Counted from the first letter of the stretch, positions 1 to 11,697 are shown. The stretch: 64,000 nt of DNA from Cristatella mucedo (GCA_009760855.2 WPIO01000042.1:2214001-2278000); one strand, 5' to 3'. Numbers and translations: made by a program. The notes: generated by a model from the sequence alone, not told the origin.

Positions 1-115
1 TGTCATTGTGAATGTTACCACTATTCATCTGATCATCCTCTCGTTACAGCTTGTGTAAAGTGCCTGGACTCCGAGGGTGCAATACAAATGTATTATGATT
101 GTAATCCAAAAACTT
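1..115 (+). mobile_element. LINE-A 3' end fragment
   Basis: Only the 3' terminus of a LINE-A copy is inside the window. It reads through the usual segment of alternating 'accac...catgct' host-like 3' UTR into a decayed form of the terminal hairpin (gtaaagtgcctggactccgagggtgc) and the 'aaatgtattat' tail. The match is to the same tail seen complete near 10.65, 49.5 and 54.8 kb. The copy is diverged and starts to the left of the window. Confidence 0.65.
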
Positions 116-218
116 TCTTAAGTAGACATTTAAGAACATTCACGCCATGCACCTTCACTGCTATCGGGTGCCAAGTGTACTATTTACCGGCCTTCTAAGT
201 AACTAGCTGCTGGCTTAC

Positions 219-1236
219 CAAGGAGCTGGAGTGATAGCCATCGACAATATCTGACCTAATTTCCTGTTCACTATTTAAGGGCAGACATGGTAGAAAATCT
301 GCTTTTGAGATTTGAATATACGTAAGTTTACACGAAAATTAGATGGCATTTAGTAGCACCTCAGCTTGTGCTCACTTTTAAAGCAGTAGGCAGCACTTCC
401 GACCATATTGTAACGAGTACAACTGCAGTTTCCAGCCATGGCATGCATTCAGTAAATACTTGCAACTCCTGCAAACGGCCTATGTCACCTGCAGGGTTTA
501 CGGCCACTAAATTTTCACTTACCACCTGAAGGTCTGCCAGCCGAAGCAAAGAGGTTTGTCCCGCTGCTAAACGATTGACCAGTGATCATGCCACCAGCAG
601 GCCGTCCCTGACCGATGGGTACGTTGCCGGACTCCAGACCCATCACCAATCGGCAGTAGCTGAAGTGCACCCTGTGCTCGCTCATGGCGCTGTCGCCACG
701 CTCCCAGTTGCGTAGTACACCGCGGCAGAAAGCGCACTGGACGCGATCGTGAACGCCTACAGACAAACCAAGCAGGTCGGTGTGAGGTCTTCGAACAGCT
801 AACGAACGGTATGCACAAGACACGTGGCTTGCAACAGGAAATGCTAATCAGTCACGAAGGAGCTACCGTATGCTCTGAGCATGCCCAGTACGTGCATGCT
901 GATAAAATATGTTCGAGAAATGCACTAGTAGAAGAATGGTAAAACCTGCTTGGAAGACTTGCTTGCTTCAATTTTGCATCACCAGATAGTGCTCACGCGC
1001 CCAAAGCTTCACTTGGTAAAGCCTAGAGTCCAACAAGTAAAGCCAAGATACAGCAGCTTTGCAACGAGAAGGCAATTCAGGCTCAACGCGACCTTACCTG
1101 TGTAGTAGAATCCAGCTGCTGCAAGCTCCTCCGGAGGCATAATCTCACGAATAGGCCACAAGCCGGAGCCGAAGGTCCTCAATCGTTCGGCTTCACTTCG
1201 CATGAGCTGCTGCCGTTCCTCGGGTTGAAGTGCCAT
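219..1236 (-). CDS. BIR-domain (IAP-family) protein, 5' exons, incomplete
   Basis: Three exons on the minus strand can be joined with consistent phase. Exon 1 is 1236-1098 (ATG at 1236, donor gtaagg, phase 1). Exon 2 is 756-523 (acceptor tttgtctgtag, donor gtaagt, phase 1). A probable third exon is 270-219 (acceptor cttaaatag, donor gtaagc). Exons 1-2 encode a BIR zinc-binding module of about residues 16-82: RLRTFGSGLWP, then PEELAAAGFYYTG, with the intron falling just after GFYYTG, then DRVQCAFC, LRNWERGD and EHRVHFSYC. The ligands C54, C57, H74 and C81 give exactly the CX2CX16HX6C spacing of BIR domains. BIR proteins bind caspases or IAP antagonists and inhibit cell death; this role is inferred from family. 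The tail after the BIR is Gly/Ser-rich. No second BIR or RING is visible before the left edge, and the LINE at 1-115 lies in the downstream intron or 3' region. The third exon is less sure than the first two. Confidence 0.82.
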
Positions 1237-1256
1237 GAGAACAAAATACAAACGTA

Positions 1257-1799
1257 CAAAATCCTGCTCACTTGTGTGGTCAGCACTATGCAGTGTGTAT
1301 GTGGCAACCGGCGGAACGCTCTATGAAATCTGTCAGGAAAAATCTTGGCTATTGGAACTTCTTGTCGCCGACCTTGGTATCCAGCTCATATTCCATTCCA
1401 TCCTCATGGCATATGCCTCAGCCTAAAAGATTCATCGAAGTCTTCACCACTCTTACATATTGCTGACTCCATCCAGTATCACCTGCTATATCATAGACCT
1501 AGTAGGCCCCACAGCTAAACAATGGTACCCCAAGTATTATGCACATCGTTAGATTTGCTTGATAACCGATGCTCCAACCTCATCTAGACATGATGGTTCG
1601 GCCAAGTTCGATCAAGAATAGTCTTTCTTAGGCGACCAATGTGAGCAACCATCAATGTTCAGCAGTATCCACATATGCACCTATGAATGATGCACCTAAA
1701 TGATGCTTTCACACACACGCACGCACGCACGCAAGCACACACACACACACACACCAATAAGTACTGTACATTATTTAACTTGTGGCTCTGAATAGGGTT
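1257..1799. other. Non-coding stretch upstream of the BIR gene
   Basis: No supported gene. Sequence immediately upstream of the BIR start codon would hold its promoter and 5' UTR, but no TATA box or other site is convincing. A CA-rich microsatellite lies at 1716-1754. Confidence 0.5.
1716..1754. repeat. (CA)n / (ACGC)n microsatellite
   Basis: Tandem acgc units pass into an uninterrupted ca dinucleotide run. Confidence 0.9.
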
Positions 1800-2455
1800 A
1801 GCACGAAGAGCTTGTCATTGCGTAAGAATTGAGGAAGCAAGTTCCACAGTCTAGGACCTGCAGAGCTAAAGCTTCTGTCGCCAACGGTCTTCATGCGGAG
1901 GAATGGTACAGCTAATTAACTGTCCACACAGTACCTGAGGGAACGAGGAGGCTGAAACTGGCACAGCAGTTCAGCTAGGTACGAAGGTGCCAAGCCGTGG
2001 CAGGCCTTGTGGGTCAGCGTAAGAACTTTGCTCTGTATCCGTTGCTCAACCGGCACCCATCCTAGCTAGTTTAGCAAAGGAGACACGTGCTCAAACCTCT
2101 GGGACTTGAAGACTAGCCTTGCAGCCATATTCATAGTCGGCTGCAGTGGCCTAGTTGCCTTTTTTGGTAGCCCAGCCAAAAAGAAATGACAATAATGAAG
2201 CTGAGACAGAACTAAGGAGCTAGTTACATATTTTGGAAGTCACTTTGGAAGATAGCTCCTAATCTTATATATGTATCGGACATGATGGCTACATGTAAAA
2301 GAAGTTTTATGAATGAAGCTTTTAAAAGTTGGGTAGCTGTCGAAAACATCTAAATTTCGAGCAGGTAGTGATGGTCGCACAACAGCATCCCTTATTAGAA
2401 GAGCAAAGCCTTTTAATCCAGTCACATGCTTAGGGTGTCCTATGTGCAGCAGTTC
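1800..2455 (-). mobile_element. LINE-B fragment (C-terminal RT region)
   Basis: Reading the minus strand gives the end of a CR1/L2-type ORF2, with segments such as LLIRDAVVRPSLPARNLDV, SFIHKTSFTCSH and YIYKIRSYLPK, the counterpart of the conserved block after the YADD region. The same DNA recurs at 7.4-8.2 and 59.5-60.6 kb. It has many indels and stops and is a dead fragment. A short additional piece of the same family sits at about 2585-2680. Confidence 0.75.
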
Positions 2456-3270
2456 AGTATTACCGTCATTTAGTTCCGAATTTTTTTATTCATTTATTTA
2501 AAATGTATAATTCATTGTATTCAAAATTTCAATTGTATTCAAAATTTAAAATTTATTTATTCATTTATTCAAAAAATTATTCATAGCCAGCTGCAGTGGC
2601 CTAGTTTCTTTCATTGGTACCCCAGCCAAAAAGGAATTACAATAATCAAGCCGGGACATAACTAAGCGTGCATGCGGTATCACCAGCTATATCATAGCGC
2701 TAGTAGGCCCTGCACCTAAACGATGGTACCACAAGTAGTATGCACATCCTTAACAATAGCAACATCAGATATTCCGAGAAGGCAAGTTGAAATTTTTTAA
2801 CGTGTCAAGCAAGTAAGCAATAAGATCATGCTAAAATACTTGTCGAGATCAGATTTTAAAGCACGGAGCAACTATATTCTGGATTGTTAATCATACTCGC
2901 CCCCATAATGCTCCCGTGCACATGTACACGAACACTGAATAAATCCGCAGGTGTTGCTCATTTTAGGCTTAATCTTTCTCAAGCTATGCTAAAACCAATC
3001 TGAAATACATTTTGGGGCTCCTCTTACACAACCTACTCATCTGGTCAGTCTCGTTTTCCTATCCTCCCAATAAATCGAAAGCCATCACAGACCAAGCTTT
3101 TCTTTTGCATGCAGGATAACATTATTGTTTCGAGAATTTTTCAAGGGTCAAGTGACCGAGACAAATGCACGACAAATAAATGCTATGCGAAAAGAACCAG
3201 CTAGAATGTTCAAAGAAAGTTAAATTGCAAACCAGCATGGTGCCGGTGGTACTACCCTAAGCTCCATTTG
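2456..3270. other. Non-coding, AT-rich with LINE-B debris
   Basis: Contains an AT-rich tract with imperfect attcaaaatt repeats (about 2480-2580) and a short LINE-B piece. Nothing else is supported. Confidence 0.5.
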
Positions 3271-3345
3271 TAATGTGTAATGTATCTCCGTCAGTAACTC
3301 CACAAAGTCATAAAGACCATGTGGGTATGTTCATACCTTTAGCAC
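3271..3345 (-). mobile_element. LINE-B 3' tail remnant
   Basis: Carries the diagnostic LINE-B 3' end (aatgtatctccgtcagtaac, then cataaagaccatgtgggt) also found at 7.42, 8.36, 17.07, 20.26, 25.04 and 59.52 kb. It stops abruptly where the CpG-dense block begins. Confidence 0.75.
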
Positions 3346-3851
3346 CGCCGCTGCGAAGGTTACTAGCGCTTTCAGTGCCGAAGGGTTGCGACGCTTTCGA
3401 CCTACCGGCGTCGGGCGCTACGGACGAGCCAACTGGATTTCCAATCTGCCCGGCCCGTCTGGGGAGCTGACAGATAGGCTCGGGCCGCCGACGGGACCGG
3501 ATCGGGCTAAACCTGACCTCTGCTCCCGAACGCCATTACGTGTAGGGAATCTACCCGTTTAGCCCCCCCCCCCTTGAAGGTAAGAAACCCGGCGAAGTAG
3601 GGAGCGTGCGCGGAGACGGGAGACGGCGGCGGCGGCGGCGACCGAAGGGGTGAAGCAGAAAAGAAGGGAGCGTAGCGCCCTCCTACCGGCCTCCGACCGG
3701 CGTAAAAGGTCGACGAGCGAGAACGCACCGCCGTCGTCGGCAGCCAGACGATCGGCCGCGCGTGCTCACTCCGCACGCGCCTGCGCGGCCTTGCATCCTG
3801 CGCAGCGGTGGGCGACCGCGTTCGCCCTCCGCTGCGCAGCGGCGTGGCCTT

Positions 3852-3905
3852 GATGGCATGGCATGGCATGCCGTGGCATGCCATGGCATGCCGTGGCATG
3901 CCCGT
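3852..3905. repeat. GGCATG-type palindromic minisatellite
   Basis: Tandem near-copies of tggcatggcatgccg. Units contain the palindrome ggcatgcc, so the array is also self-complementary. Confidence 0.85.
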
Positions 3906-4203
3906 GGCGCAGCGGCATGGCTTCATCCGTGGAGCGTAAAGCTAGCGGCCGACGCGAGCGATGCTCGTCGGTCGCCGCTCGAGCGCGCCGACAGACGGAG
4001 CTTCACTCACCCAACCACCCACCCACTCACCCACGCCCCGCCCGTGAGCTCGTTGGATGGTGCGAACCCACCCCCACCCGCCCACGTGGGGCTAATCCCA
4101 TGTCGCTTAAAATTAAGAGTATCCGTGCGGAACGTGCTAGTGTAGGTTAGTGTGCGCACGGCCGGCGGAGCTTGCGGGGCGGGGGAGAGAGACCGGCGCA
4201 GCT

Positions 4204-4265
4204 GAGACCATTGGCAGGCAGACCCAGTGTGTCTGCCTGCCTGTCCTGTCCTGCCTGCCTGTCCG
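4204..4265. repeat. Inverted repeat within CCTG-rich tract
   Basis: Arms ggcaggcaga (4213-4222) and tctgcctgcc (4232-4241) are exact reverse complements around a 9-base loop, followed by further cctgcctgtcc units. Confidence 0.8.
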
Positions 4266-4637
4266 ACAAGGGGTAGCTCAGTTGCGTGTCTCGGCCGCTT
4301 CGCGAAGCGCTCCAAACATTCTCACCAAAATGTCGGCTCGCGAATAGAGCGCTCTTCGCTTGAACGGGCCCTAGCAGCGACGGGCGCGAGCTCGGCTCGC
4401 GATCGCTGCTGTGCCGCACTCACCGCACCGCGTTTTTCGCGACGTTAGCCGAAGCCCGGCTGCATTTTCTTGGAAACGCGAGCCTCCATGGTACATGGAT
4501 CGACGCCGCTTGCACGCCGTCGTTCGCCCGCTCTTGTCAGGGCTGGCCGGCTCCTAAGCTGTCCAGATTCACCGTTTCAACCTCGCTGCCCGTGCTCACC
4601 TATTTGAATTTATGCTTTCTGTCGTAGCTCTCGCTTT

Positions 4638-4740
4638 CGGTTGTTCTGTCTGTCTGTCTGTCTGCCCATCCGTCTATCAGTTTGTCTGTCTCTCTGTCTG
4701 TCTGTCTGGCTGTCTGTCTCTCTCTCTCTCTCTTTCTCTG
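4638..4740. repeat. (CTGT)n/(TC)n microsatellite
   Basis: Interrupted tandem tctg units pass into a pure tc run. Confidence 0.9.
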
Positions 4741-5927
4741 CGTGAGCCCTAACTCGTTGCCCTGAACATATGGTAACAACTGAAAACCAAGAACCAAGAA
4801 CTGAAAACTAATAACCAGAAAAGCTCTGCATCGTCTCGATATACAGAATGGGGAGGGTTTACACGCGAGCATGCAGTCATCCAAGCACATGCGAACGCCC
4901 ACTAACGCTACCTCTTTGAACCAATCCACAGTCTCAAACAGTCCAGCCGAAGCAGTGAAAATGAGGGCGCGTGAATATTAACCGATGCTCGATTTTTCCG
5001 TTTGCCCGAGCGCCTTAAAGGTTCCTCAAATAGATTCGTTAGCAGGGCACACTTGAAACTCGGTGGCTGACGATCGCTCTAACGTGTGCGTTGGCGATTT
5101 CCTTGAAGGAGGGTGACGTAGCAGGGGGGGGGGATGATGAGTCACGGAGGGTTGTAGTGGTAAGTAAAGGCAGCGATCGATTCTTCTCAATAATGTACAT
5201 CAGAAATCCTTATGTTGTACAAATGTTTAGGGATGCTTAGATTAGGCTAGTCGTTATCCCATCTTGGAAGCATCTATGGCTCGCTCCTTGCTGTTTATCC
5301 TACTTGTGCAATAAGACGCACACTGACGGTGCATAATTTTGCTGCTAAAAATGGGCACTGCAGCTGCAACGTTGCACTGGTTCTCTTTGATCGGCTCTGA
5401 CTCCGCGTTAAGCAGTGCACCTAGTTCAGGATCCCTTCGCTAACTTAAGGGTCTCTTCATTCTCCTATGCGAGTATCAAAGTCTGTAACTCCACGAAACC
5501 GCACCGAATAGCCAGATGGGTGCTATGCTGAAAATTTTTCTGCAGCACACTCAAAGCATAAGCGGCATTTGCCAAGCATACGACTAGCCAGCAGCCGCTG
5601 TCCGTCCCACACGACAAGGTGAAAGTGGGAAGCACAGCTGAGTCACGAGGTCAACCAATCGAGGGAGTGAGGAGCACTGAAGCAGCCGCCGCCGCACTGG
5701 GCTGCTGGAGCAGAAACTCCCGAGTCAGTCAGCTGCAGCAGTGAAGTCGCTAGTGCTTTAGAATTGTGGAAATGAGTTCCACGGGCGCCTAAGACCCATA
5801 GAGCAAAAGCTTGAGTAACAAGGTTCTGAGCCTCTTGCTACTCAGATTTAATGCGACCTGCTCCTCTGACTGACGCGGTGACCTCCTAATTTGGCAACGT
5901 TTGAATGAATGCTAAATAATAAATAAA
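4741..5927. other. Non-coding stretch
   Basis: No supported gene, RNA or clear repeat family. A G-run occurs near 5120 and diverged LINE-like words appear near 5540-5830 (LINE-B-like 'gtgggaagc...gagtcac'). Confidence 0.5.
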
Positions 5928-6105
5928 TACTAGCTGATTTAACAGCCTCTTTTGTATAGCGACAGAAGAGCCTTTACGGCTATCACCACCGCTTACAGCA
6001 GCGATAAAGGATCGCTCACCGCAGGATTTGATCCCACAACCTCGGGACCGAGGTCGCGAAAAGCAACCGTCTTACCTAGTGTGCCAACACGGCTCACTAA
6101 ACACA
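5928..6105 (-). mobile_element. SINE-A (tRNA-derived)
   Basis: Minus-strand copy. It reads from a tRNA-like head (box A region gtgtgccaacacggctcac and a diverged box B) through gcgatcctttatcgctgct, then tatcaccaccgctt complement, to the end agcctcttttgtatagcgac complement. Same family as 12.40, 50.11 and 57.77 kb. Confidence 0.8.
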
Positions 6106-6256
6106 CTTGATCACGCCACTTACTCTTGGCGTGAATTATTAACAGTACGTCCTTGTTTTTTGTGTTGCAGTTGTTTTTTATTATGTCACCGATCTGTTCC
6201 TACGCTTCATTTTCTCAGCCTATGTTTAGCGTTAGGAGACTCAGAGTAAGTTCACC

Positions 6257-6276
6257 AGCTAGCTAGCTAGCTAGCT
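6257..6276. repeat. (AGCT)n microsatellite
   Basis: Five tandem agct units. Confidence 0.85.
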
Positions 6277-6334
6277 AAACCATTTCAGTAACGTCGGGCG
6301 CGGTTTTAATTTCTTAAATTTAATGTTCGACACT

Positions 6335-6565
6335 TTAAAGTTCAAAATTGGCTCTGCCAGCATATCTCCTGTTGCATCGGTTCGAAATCTAGTCTCGTCC
6401 TGTTTCAAAGTGACCTGCACTAGACGACCACTTCAGCTCCACAGTAAAGTCTGCCTACTTTCAGCTACACGGCATTGCTAAACTTAGGGCTTGCTTAGAC
6501 AGGGACAGTACATTCAAATTGGCCCATGCAGTGGTAACACCTCGTCTGGAATTCTGTAGCCCGTG
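6335..6565 (+). mobile_element. LINE-A fragment (post-YADD region)
   Basis: Matches the LINE-A segment after the RT active site: 'aaaattggctctgccagcat', 'tttcaaagtgacctgcac', 'cagctccacagtaaagtctg'. The same words occur at 9.76, 48.24 and 63.77 kb. No intact frame remains. Confidence 0.75.
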
Positions 6566-6719
6566 TAGTTTGATGTCCCCACAGCAAGCAAGCCACGTAC
6601 AGAAACACCTTCGTGGCCGAGAATAGCTTTGTATTTGGGCTCGCAGCTCGGCGGATCACGACCGTCCTCTCCTGCGCCTACGTTCTCATTGCTCCCTTTT
6701 GCAGGCCGGCTCATCCCCA

Positions 6720-6835
6720 CAAACCATCGACTCATTAAGCCACGACCCCATAAACCAATAAACCATATAAACCATACAACCATATAAACCACCAATAAAA
6801 CCATAAACCCACTATAAACCATAAAACGAAACTCA
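6720..6835. repeat. (ATAAACC)n-like degenerate minisatellite
   Basis: Irregular tandem repeats of ccataaacc and ccatataaacc. The open frame across it on the minus strand is a translated repeat. Confidence 0.75.
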
Positions 6836-7139
6836 CTAATTGCAGGTGACCCGTTCGCTACCGCAGCCACTTCACCTTAATCGGTCTCAGGCTGTCGTTC
6901 CGGGAGGCGCTTCGCCTCAACAAGTCTCCAGCCACCAGCCTGTCACACACAAATATTTTAGCAAGGAGCTCCGAAAACTCCTCTGTAAACAAGTTTAGAC
7001 AGCCAGTTTGAGGTCGGTATATCACAACAGAGGCAATGTCTTTGATGAGGACCTGATTGCAACTGCTTCAAACGATGGCCCATGGGAAAAACTGCAAACC
7101 TTATAGCCAGACGATTCACAAACAACAATTGCAACCCCA

Positions 7140-7262
7140 CGTGCATGCACGCACACACGCTCATTCAGACACGAGCACACACGTGTGCACACAGACACAA
7201 GTACACACACACAGACACACACGTGTACACACACAGACACACACACTAACGAGCACCCACTC
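7140..7262. repeat. CA-rich imperfect microsatellite
   Basis: Long stretch of cacacaga and cacacgtg units. Open frames here on both strands are translated repeat. Confidence 0.85.
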
Positions 7263-7417
7263 AACCTAATGCCTGCGCTCACTAATCCTGCGAACGTAGG
7301 CATGCATTAACTCGCACACGCCCTCGAATGCCTTTGCACACTGTACACGTTAGTATTCAAGCGTCGCATATGTGTGCACAAGTTCGTGCACTCACGAACG
7401 TTTTATACAGAAATGCA

Positions 7418-8190
7418 AGGTAATGTAATGTATCTCTGTCTGTAACTCCACAAAGCCGTGAAGACTGTGTGGGTGTTACGTGGGAGATTTTTGTATAGCG
7501 TACTCACTCACGGCCTAAGCGGCTTTCGGTACGCATTCGGTAGCCTACTGACTTCATCTCACGCAACAAAGAGAAATTGGGAAGCATAGCAGAGTCAGGA
7601 GAGCAGTTGAGGTAGTGAGTAGCATGGGAGTAGCAGCTCAGGACTGCTGAAAATGGTGAGCCATAGTTGGCAGCAGGAGATTAGTTGTCGTTGCCCAAGA
7701 ATCGTGGAAGCAAATTCCAGTCTAGGACCTGCAGAGCTAAAGCTTCTGTCACCAACTGTCTTTAAGCCAAGGAATGGAGCAGCTAATTTATTGTCCATAC
7801 ACGACCTGAGGGCACGAGGAGGCGTAAACTGGTGCAGCAGTTAAGCTAGGTACGAAGGAGCCAAGCCGTGGGGAGCCTTGTGGGTCAGCGTAAGAACTTT
7901 GCTCAGTATTCGTTGATCAACCGGCAGCCATCCTAGCTCTTTTAGCAAAGGAGACACGTGGTCAAACCTCAGGGACCTGAAAACTAGCCTTGCAGCATAT
8001 TCATAGCCAGCTGCAGTGGCCTGGTTGCTTTCTTTGGTAGCCCAGCCAAAGGGGAATTACAATAATCAAGCCGTGACAGAACTAAGGAGCTAGTTAAATT
8101 GTTTGCAAGCCACCGTGGAAGACAGCTCCTGATCTTAGATGGGGATTGGACATGATGGCAAGTTGTACTAGAACGCTCATTGGCATTAGA
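7418..8190 (-). mobile_element. LINE-B copy, 3' part
   Basis: Longest left-hand LINE-B copy. On the minus strand it encodes the RT C-terminus, including FLGLKTVGDRSFSSAGPRLE, the equivalent of the conserved 'GDRSF..AGPRLWNSLP' block ending many CR1/L2 ORF2 proteins. It then runs through a 3' UTR ending in the tail whose plus-strand complement is aatgtaatgtatctctgtct (7427-7443). 5'-truncated, as usual for LINEs. Confidence 0.8.
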
Positions 8191-8360
8191 TTATCGTATC
8201 TATGAGCTCTGATTTCTTTACCTTTTCTGAATGGTTGTCTAATGTCGGTAGGCTCCTGACCAATGCCTTGGGGTTGGTCCCAATCATCGCCACTGCTTCA
8301 GGCCTGTGTAGGCAGGATGGCATTCACGGTGGCAGTGTGCCTGGCAGTCATGCTGTGGCA

Positions 8361-8500
8361 TTGTAATGTAATGTATCTCCGTCAGTAACTCCACAAAGTC
8401 ATAAAGACCATGTGGGTGTTACGCAGGAGAGTTTTGTATAGCGCACTCACAGCCTAAGCGGCTTTCGGTACGAATTCGTAGCCAACAGACTTCGTCTCGC
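8361..8500 (-). mobile_element. LINE-B 3' tail
   Basis: Second, separate LINE-B terminus with the same ACATT-rich end and the cacagcctaagcggctttcg segment, 5'-truncated after about 140 bp. Confidence 0.8.
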
Positions 8501-9470
8501 TGGTCATGCCTTGCTGTGCCATGCCTTTCTGTGCTGTACAAAGCAAGCTAGTATTATCATTACCACTATTGCTGTGATGCCCGTAATTTCCAAACCTTGT
8601 CCGAAAAATGCTCTTGGGACAGCTATGGCTGCAAGCGCAGAGCACAGTGAAGCCAAGCTCGGGGTTTTGTAGGCATCTGACCAAGGGCAGCCCTGGCCTG
8701 CTGCTACTGCTGCTGCTACTGCTGAAGCACCTCGGCCTCCCAACTGCAGCAGCATTCCCCCCCCCCAGTCGTTCTGGCTCATCTACCGGGCAGTTAGCAG
8801 CTGCTTGGCTTGGTGGTGCAGCGACTGTGCTGCCACCTGGCTGCTCCTCCCCTTTTTCACTTGCCCTACGCTGTGTAGCCGCCTGCCCTGCTCCGCCCCG
8901 CTCTGCCCTGCTGGCAAGTGGTCGTGCTCAGTGTGCCACCTCTCTTTGGGAGAGAGACGTGGCTTTAGAGGTCGTGTTAGCCTGATCGGCAGATAGTTTG
9001 CCGTTGCTTCGACATGCATGTTTCACGGTGTGTCTACCCGTTTGTCGAAGTGCATAGCCACTGGCATCTCATGGAGCAGCTGGAACCCAGTAAATGCTGT
9101 GAGAAGCAGGTGACTTGCTGACTTGTTTCTTAAATCTTGCACCAGGGGGACTGCGTAATGTCAATCGGCAGGCGGGAATTCCTGTTTTTATGGGCATGGG
9201 AACGTGACAGCATTGTGTCCGAAGAATCTGAGGGTTATTAGAGGCTCAGGACTACAGGACCCCGATCAGGCGGGCTGACGGCACCACGGGTTGCCAGACG
9301 ACAAGGAAGTACTGCTACTGACAAAAAAGAGCCAGAGCCAGAGGCAAAGGGACCGAAAAGCAATGGCTGACAGAACCTTGAATGTGATGGAAGCTGCTTG
9401 ATGGAAAGTCAATAACCTAAGAGAAAGAGAGAACGAGTCACAGAGAACCGCTTAAGTAGCGGTTACCTCG
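8501..9470. other. Gene-poor stretch with CTG repeat
   Basis: A ctgctgctactg run at 8698-8725 makes poly-Leu or poly-Ala frames on both strands. Overlapping frames near 8600-9000 have no recognisable domain or good splice pair. Nothing else is supported. Confidence 0.5.
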
Positions 9471-10726
9471 GCGCTATTTGCTAGGTCCGGTTCTTTTCAC
9501 GGTTTATACTCTCCCTCTTGCCGATGTGATTGCCGAGCACAATCTCGGCTTTCACTTCTATGCAGACGACACTCTGCTGTATCCGTGCATTGATCTCTCC
9601 CAGCCCTCCAGCACGTCAAATTCTATCAACTCCCTTGTTGCATGTATTGATGACATCTGCACATGGATGGCAGAAAACTTTCTTAAACTGAATGATGATA
9701 AAAAAACAACTTTCTAGTTATGGGCAAACCAAGTGTGATTCAGAAATTGGAAAACTGTGCTCAAAATTGGCGCTGCCAACATATCCCCGGTTGAATTTGC
9801 ACGAAATCTAGGTGTCATGTTTAAAAGTGACCTCGCACTAGACGAACCACCTCAGCTCCACAGTCAAGTCGGCCTCTTTTCAGCTGAATGACATTGCTGA
9901 AATTCAGGCCTACTCTTCTAGGGGGACTTATTACTAGATTGCCACATTAGCTCGATAGTCAAGTCTGCCTACTTTTAGCTACCCAGCATTGCAAATAATT
10001 GAGCCAGCTTAGATAGGGATACTACATCCAAATTAGTCCGTGGTTTTATGACATTCCTTCTCGACTTCTGTAGCTCACTGCTTGGTGGCCTACCAGCCTA
10101 TGCAATCAGGTGCTTGCAGTTGGTGCACCGCTCTCCAGCTAGGGTTGTCTGTCGTGAGCATCGCAGTTGCCATAGAGCACCAATTTTTGCCGACTTGCAC
10201 TGGCTCGCAATCATGCAGCGTACCGACTTTAAGGTTCAGTCACTCACTTATAGATCCATTCTTTCTGTGGCTTCAGCCTACCTATCAGAACTACTCCCCA
10301 AACAGGCTAGATAATGTACTGCTTGCATTTCTGACTCAAATCACTTAGCTATACTTCGTACGAACCTCAAACTCCTATTTCTTATGCTCTCAAAGCCTGG
10401 AACCCACTCCCCCACAGACGTCACGACATCACCTAACCTGACCATATTTAAAACGAAGCTAAGAGCCCCCTTTTGTCTCACAGCATGTGTTGGTTTTTGT
10501 GAACTGTCCTTTGTGTTTATATGAATGCTGACACTGAGCATTCTACCACTAACCGTATTTACATGCCAACACTGAATGTTACCTCGAACCATGTTTGGCT
10601 TGTTGGCATGTGGTTTTTGCCATCAACCATGTGATCATGCTTACTTTACAGCATATGTAAAGTGCCCAGAAAGAGATTAAGTTCTCTGAGGGTGCTATGA
10701 CACATGGATTATTATTATTATCATTT
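9471..10726 (+). mobile_element. LINE-A copy, RT active-site region to 3' end
   Basis: Starts at the 'PQG..LGP' turn of the RT (frame 9478-9717: GPVLFTVYTLPLADVI, then [11 protein letters not shown]). The YADD catalytic pair is intact at about residues 27-30 of that frame. A stop and frameshifts follow, then the thumb/C-terminal region, and the 3' end with the stem segment cccagaaagagattaagttc and a (att)n tail. 5'-truncated, pseudogenic. Confidence 0.88.
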
Positions 10727-11049
10727 CTCTCACTCTATTGTTCCATCCTTCCTATCTGTGCTCGATACTTCTCGACCGTGCCATTGCATCAGTGCCCTCT
10801 CCTTCGACTCGGTTCGCTTAGCTGTGCCTTGAGCCAACCCTTAATCCTCCCCCTGTTTTAGCCCGACTGCTTGGTGCCTACACTTCACGGCCTATATTGT
10901 TTGTTTGACTCTGGCAGCAGGCAAGTCTTTGTTGCCTTCTACACCACAGTCTCCATCCGGATGACGTTGGAAACGAAATAGAAAATCACCTGCTCTTAAA
11001 GCCATTTGCACGCTACCTCCCTGAAAATCACCCTTTATTCGCATGCTGG

Positions 11050-11200
11050 AATGCTTTGTTTGCTCTTCACGACCGAGGTCGTGGGTTCGAATCATGCACT
11101 GGGTGATCCTTTATTGCCACCTGCAAGTGGTGGTGACAACCCATAAGGCTCTTCTGCCATAATTTTCTTATCTGCTTGAGTTATACCTGTTATTATCATT
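11050..11200 (+). mobile_element. SINE-A fragment
   Basis: Contains box B (gtgggttcgaatcatg, near the tRNA consensus GGTTCGANNCC), the gtgatcctttattgccacctg link and the ggtggtgacaaccc body. Confidence 0.75.
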
Positions 11201-11369
11201 CAGCCCATGTAGCTCCCTTAGATTGCTATACGAATTGTATTATTATTAAGTAATGTGTTGGCTTCAATGCAGAGTTATTTGCTTAATGTGAACCGGAATT
11301 TTAGGCATGGTCTCCTAGTCATTTGAGGTTAGTTTATTCAGTTGCTAGCTTATTCGATTAGTCATTTTT

Positions 11370-11376
11370 TCTCTCT

Positions 11377-11469
<93 letters not shown>

Positions 11470-11505
11470 TCTCTCTCTCCTCTCTCTCTCTTTCTCTCAC
11501 TGTCT
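11370..11505. repeat. (TC)n microsatellite
   Basis: About 130 bp of tc with few interruptions. The frame reading poly Ser-Leu is not a gene. Confidence 0.95.
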
Positions 11506-11589
11506 TTGTATTTGTGTCCTTCTCTGTCTGTCCAATTTAGCAGCCTCGTTTATATAGAGCTCTAGAAGGGCCAACTACAACTATTACTA

Positions 11590-11592
11590 GCT

Positions 11593-11625
<33 letters not shown>

Positions 11626-11697
11626 CACTTGATAAAGCGCCCTCAGAGAACTCAATCTCTTTCTAGTCGCTTTACATTTGCTGCAAAGGGAATAGAT
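11590..11697 (-). mobile_element. LINE-A 3' tail
   Basis: (aat)n followed by gcacttgataaagcgccctc, the complete terminal hairpin and the ttacatttgctgcaaaggg segment; severely 5'-truncated. Confidence 0.85.

Larger units (their letters stand above)
3346..4560. promoter_or_regulatory. CpG-dense block, possible CpG-island promoter
   Basis: By eye this stretch is far richer in G, C and CpG than its neighbours (runs such as gcgccctcctaccggcctccg and cgcgcgtgctcactccgc). Overlapping open frames exist on both strands but they look like by-products of stop-poor GC-rich DNA: they have no recognisable domain and start inside simple repeats. The block is a plausible promoter or 5' exon region of an unseen gene; no splice-supported exon was established. 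Confidence 0.4.

Noticed and set aside
3507-4448. Several 65-139 codon frames on both strands
   Set aside because: High GC and simple repeats explain them; none has a domain or good splice pair.
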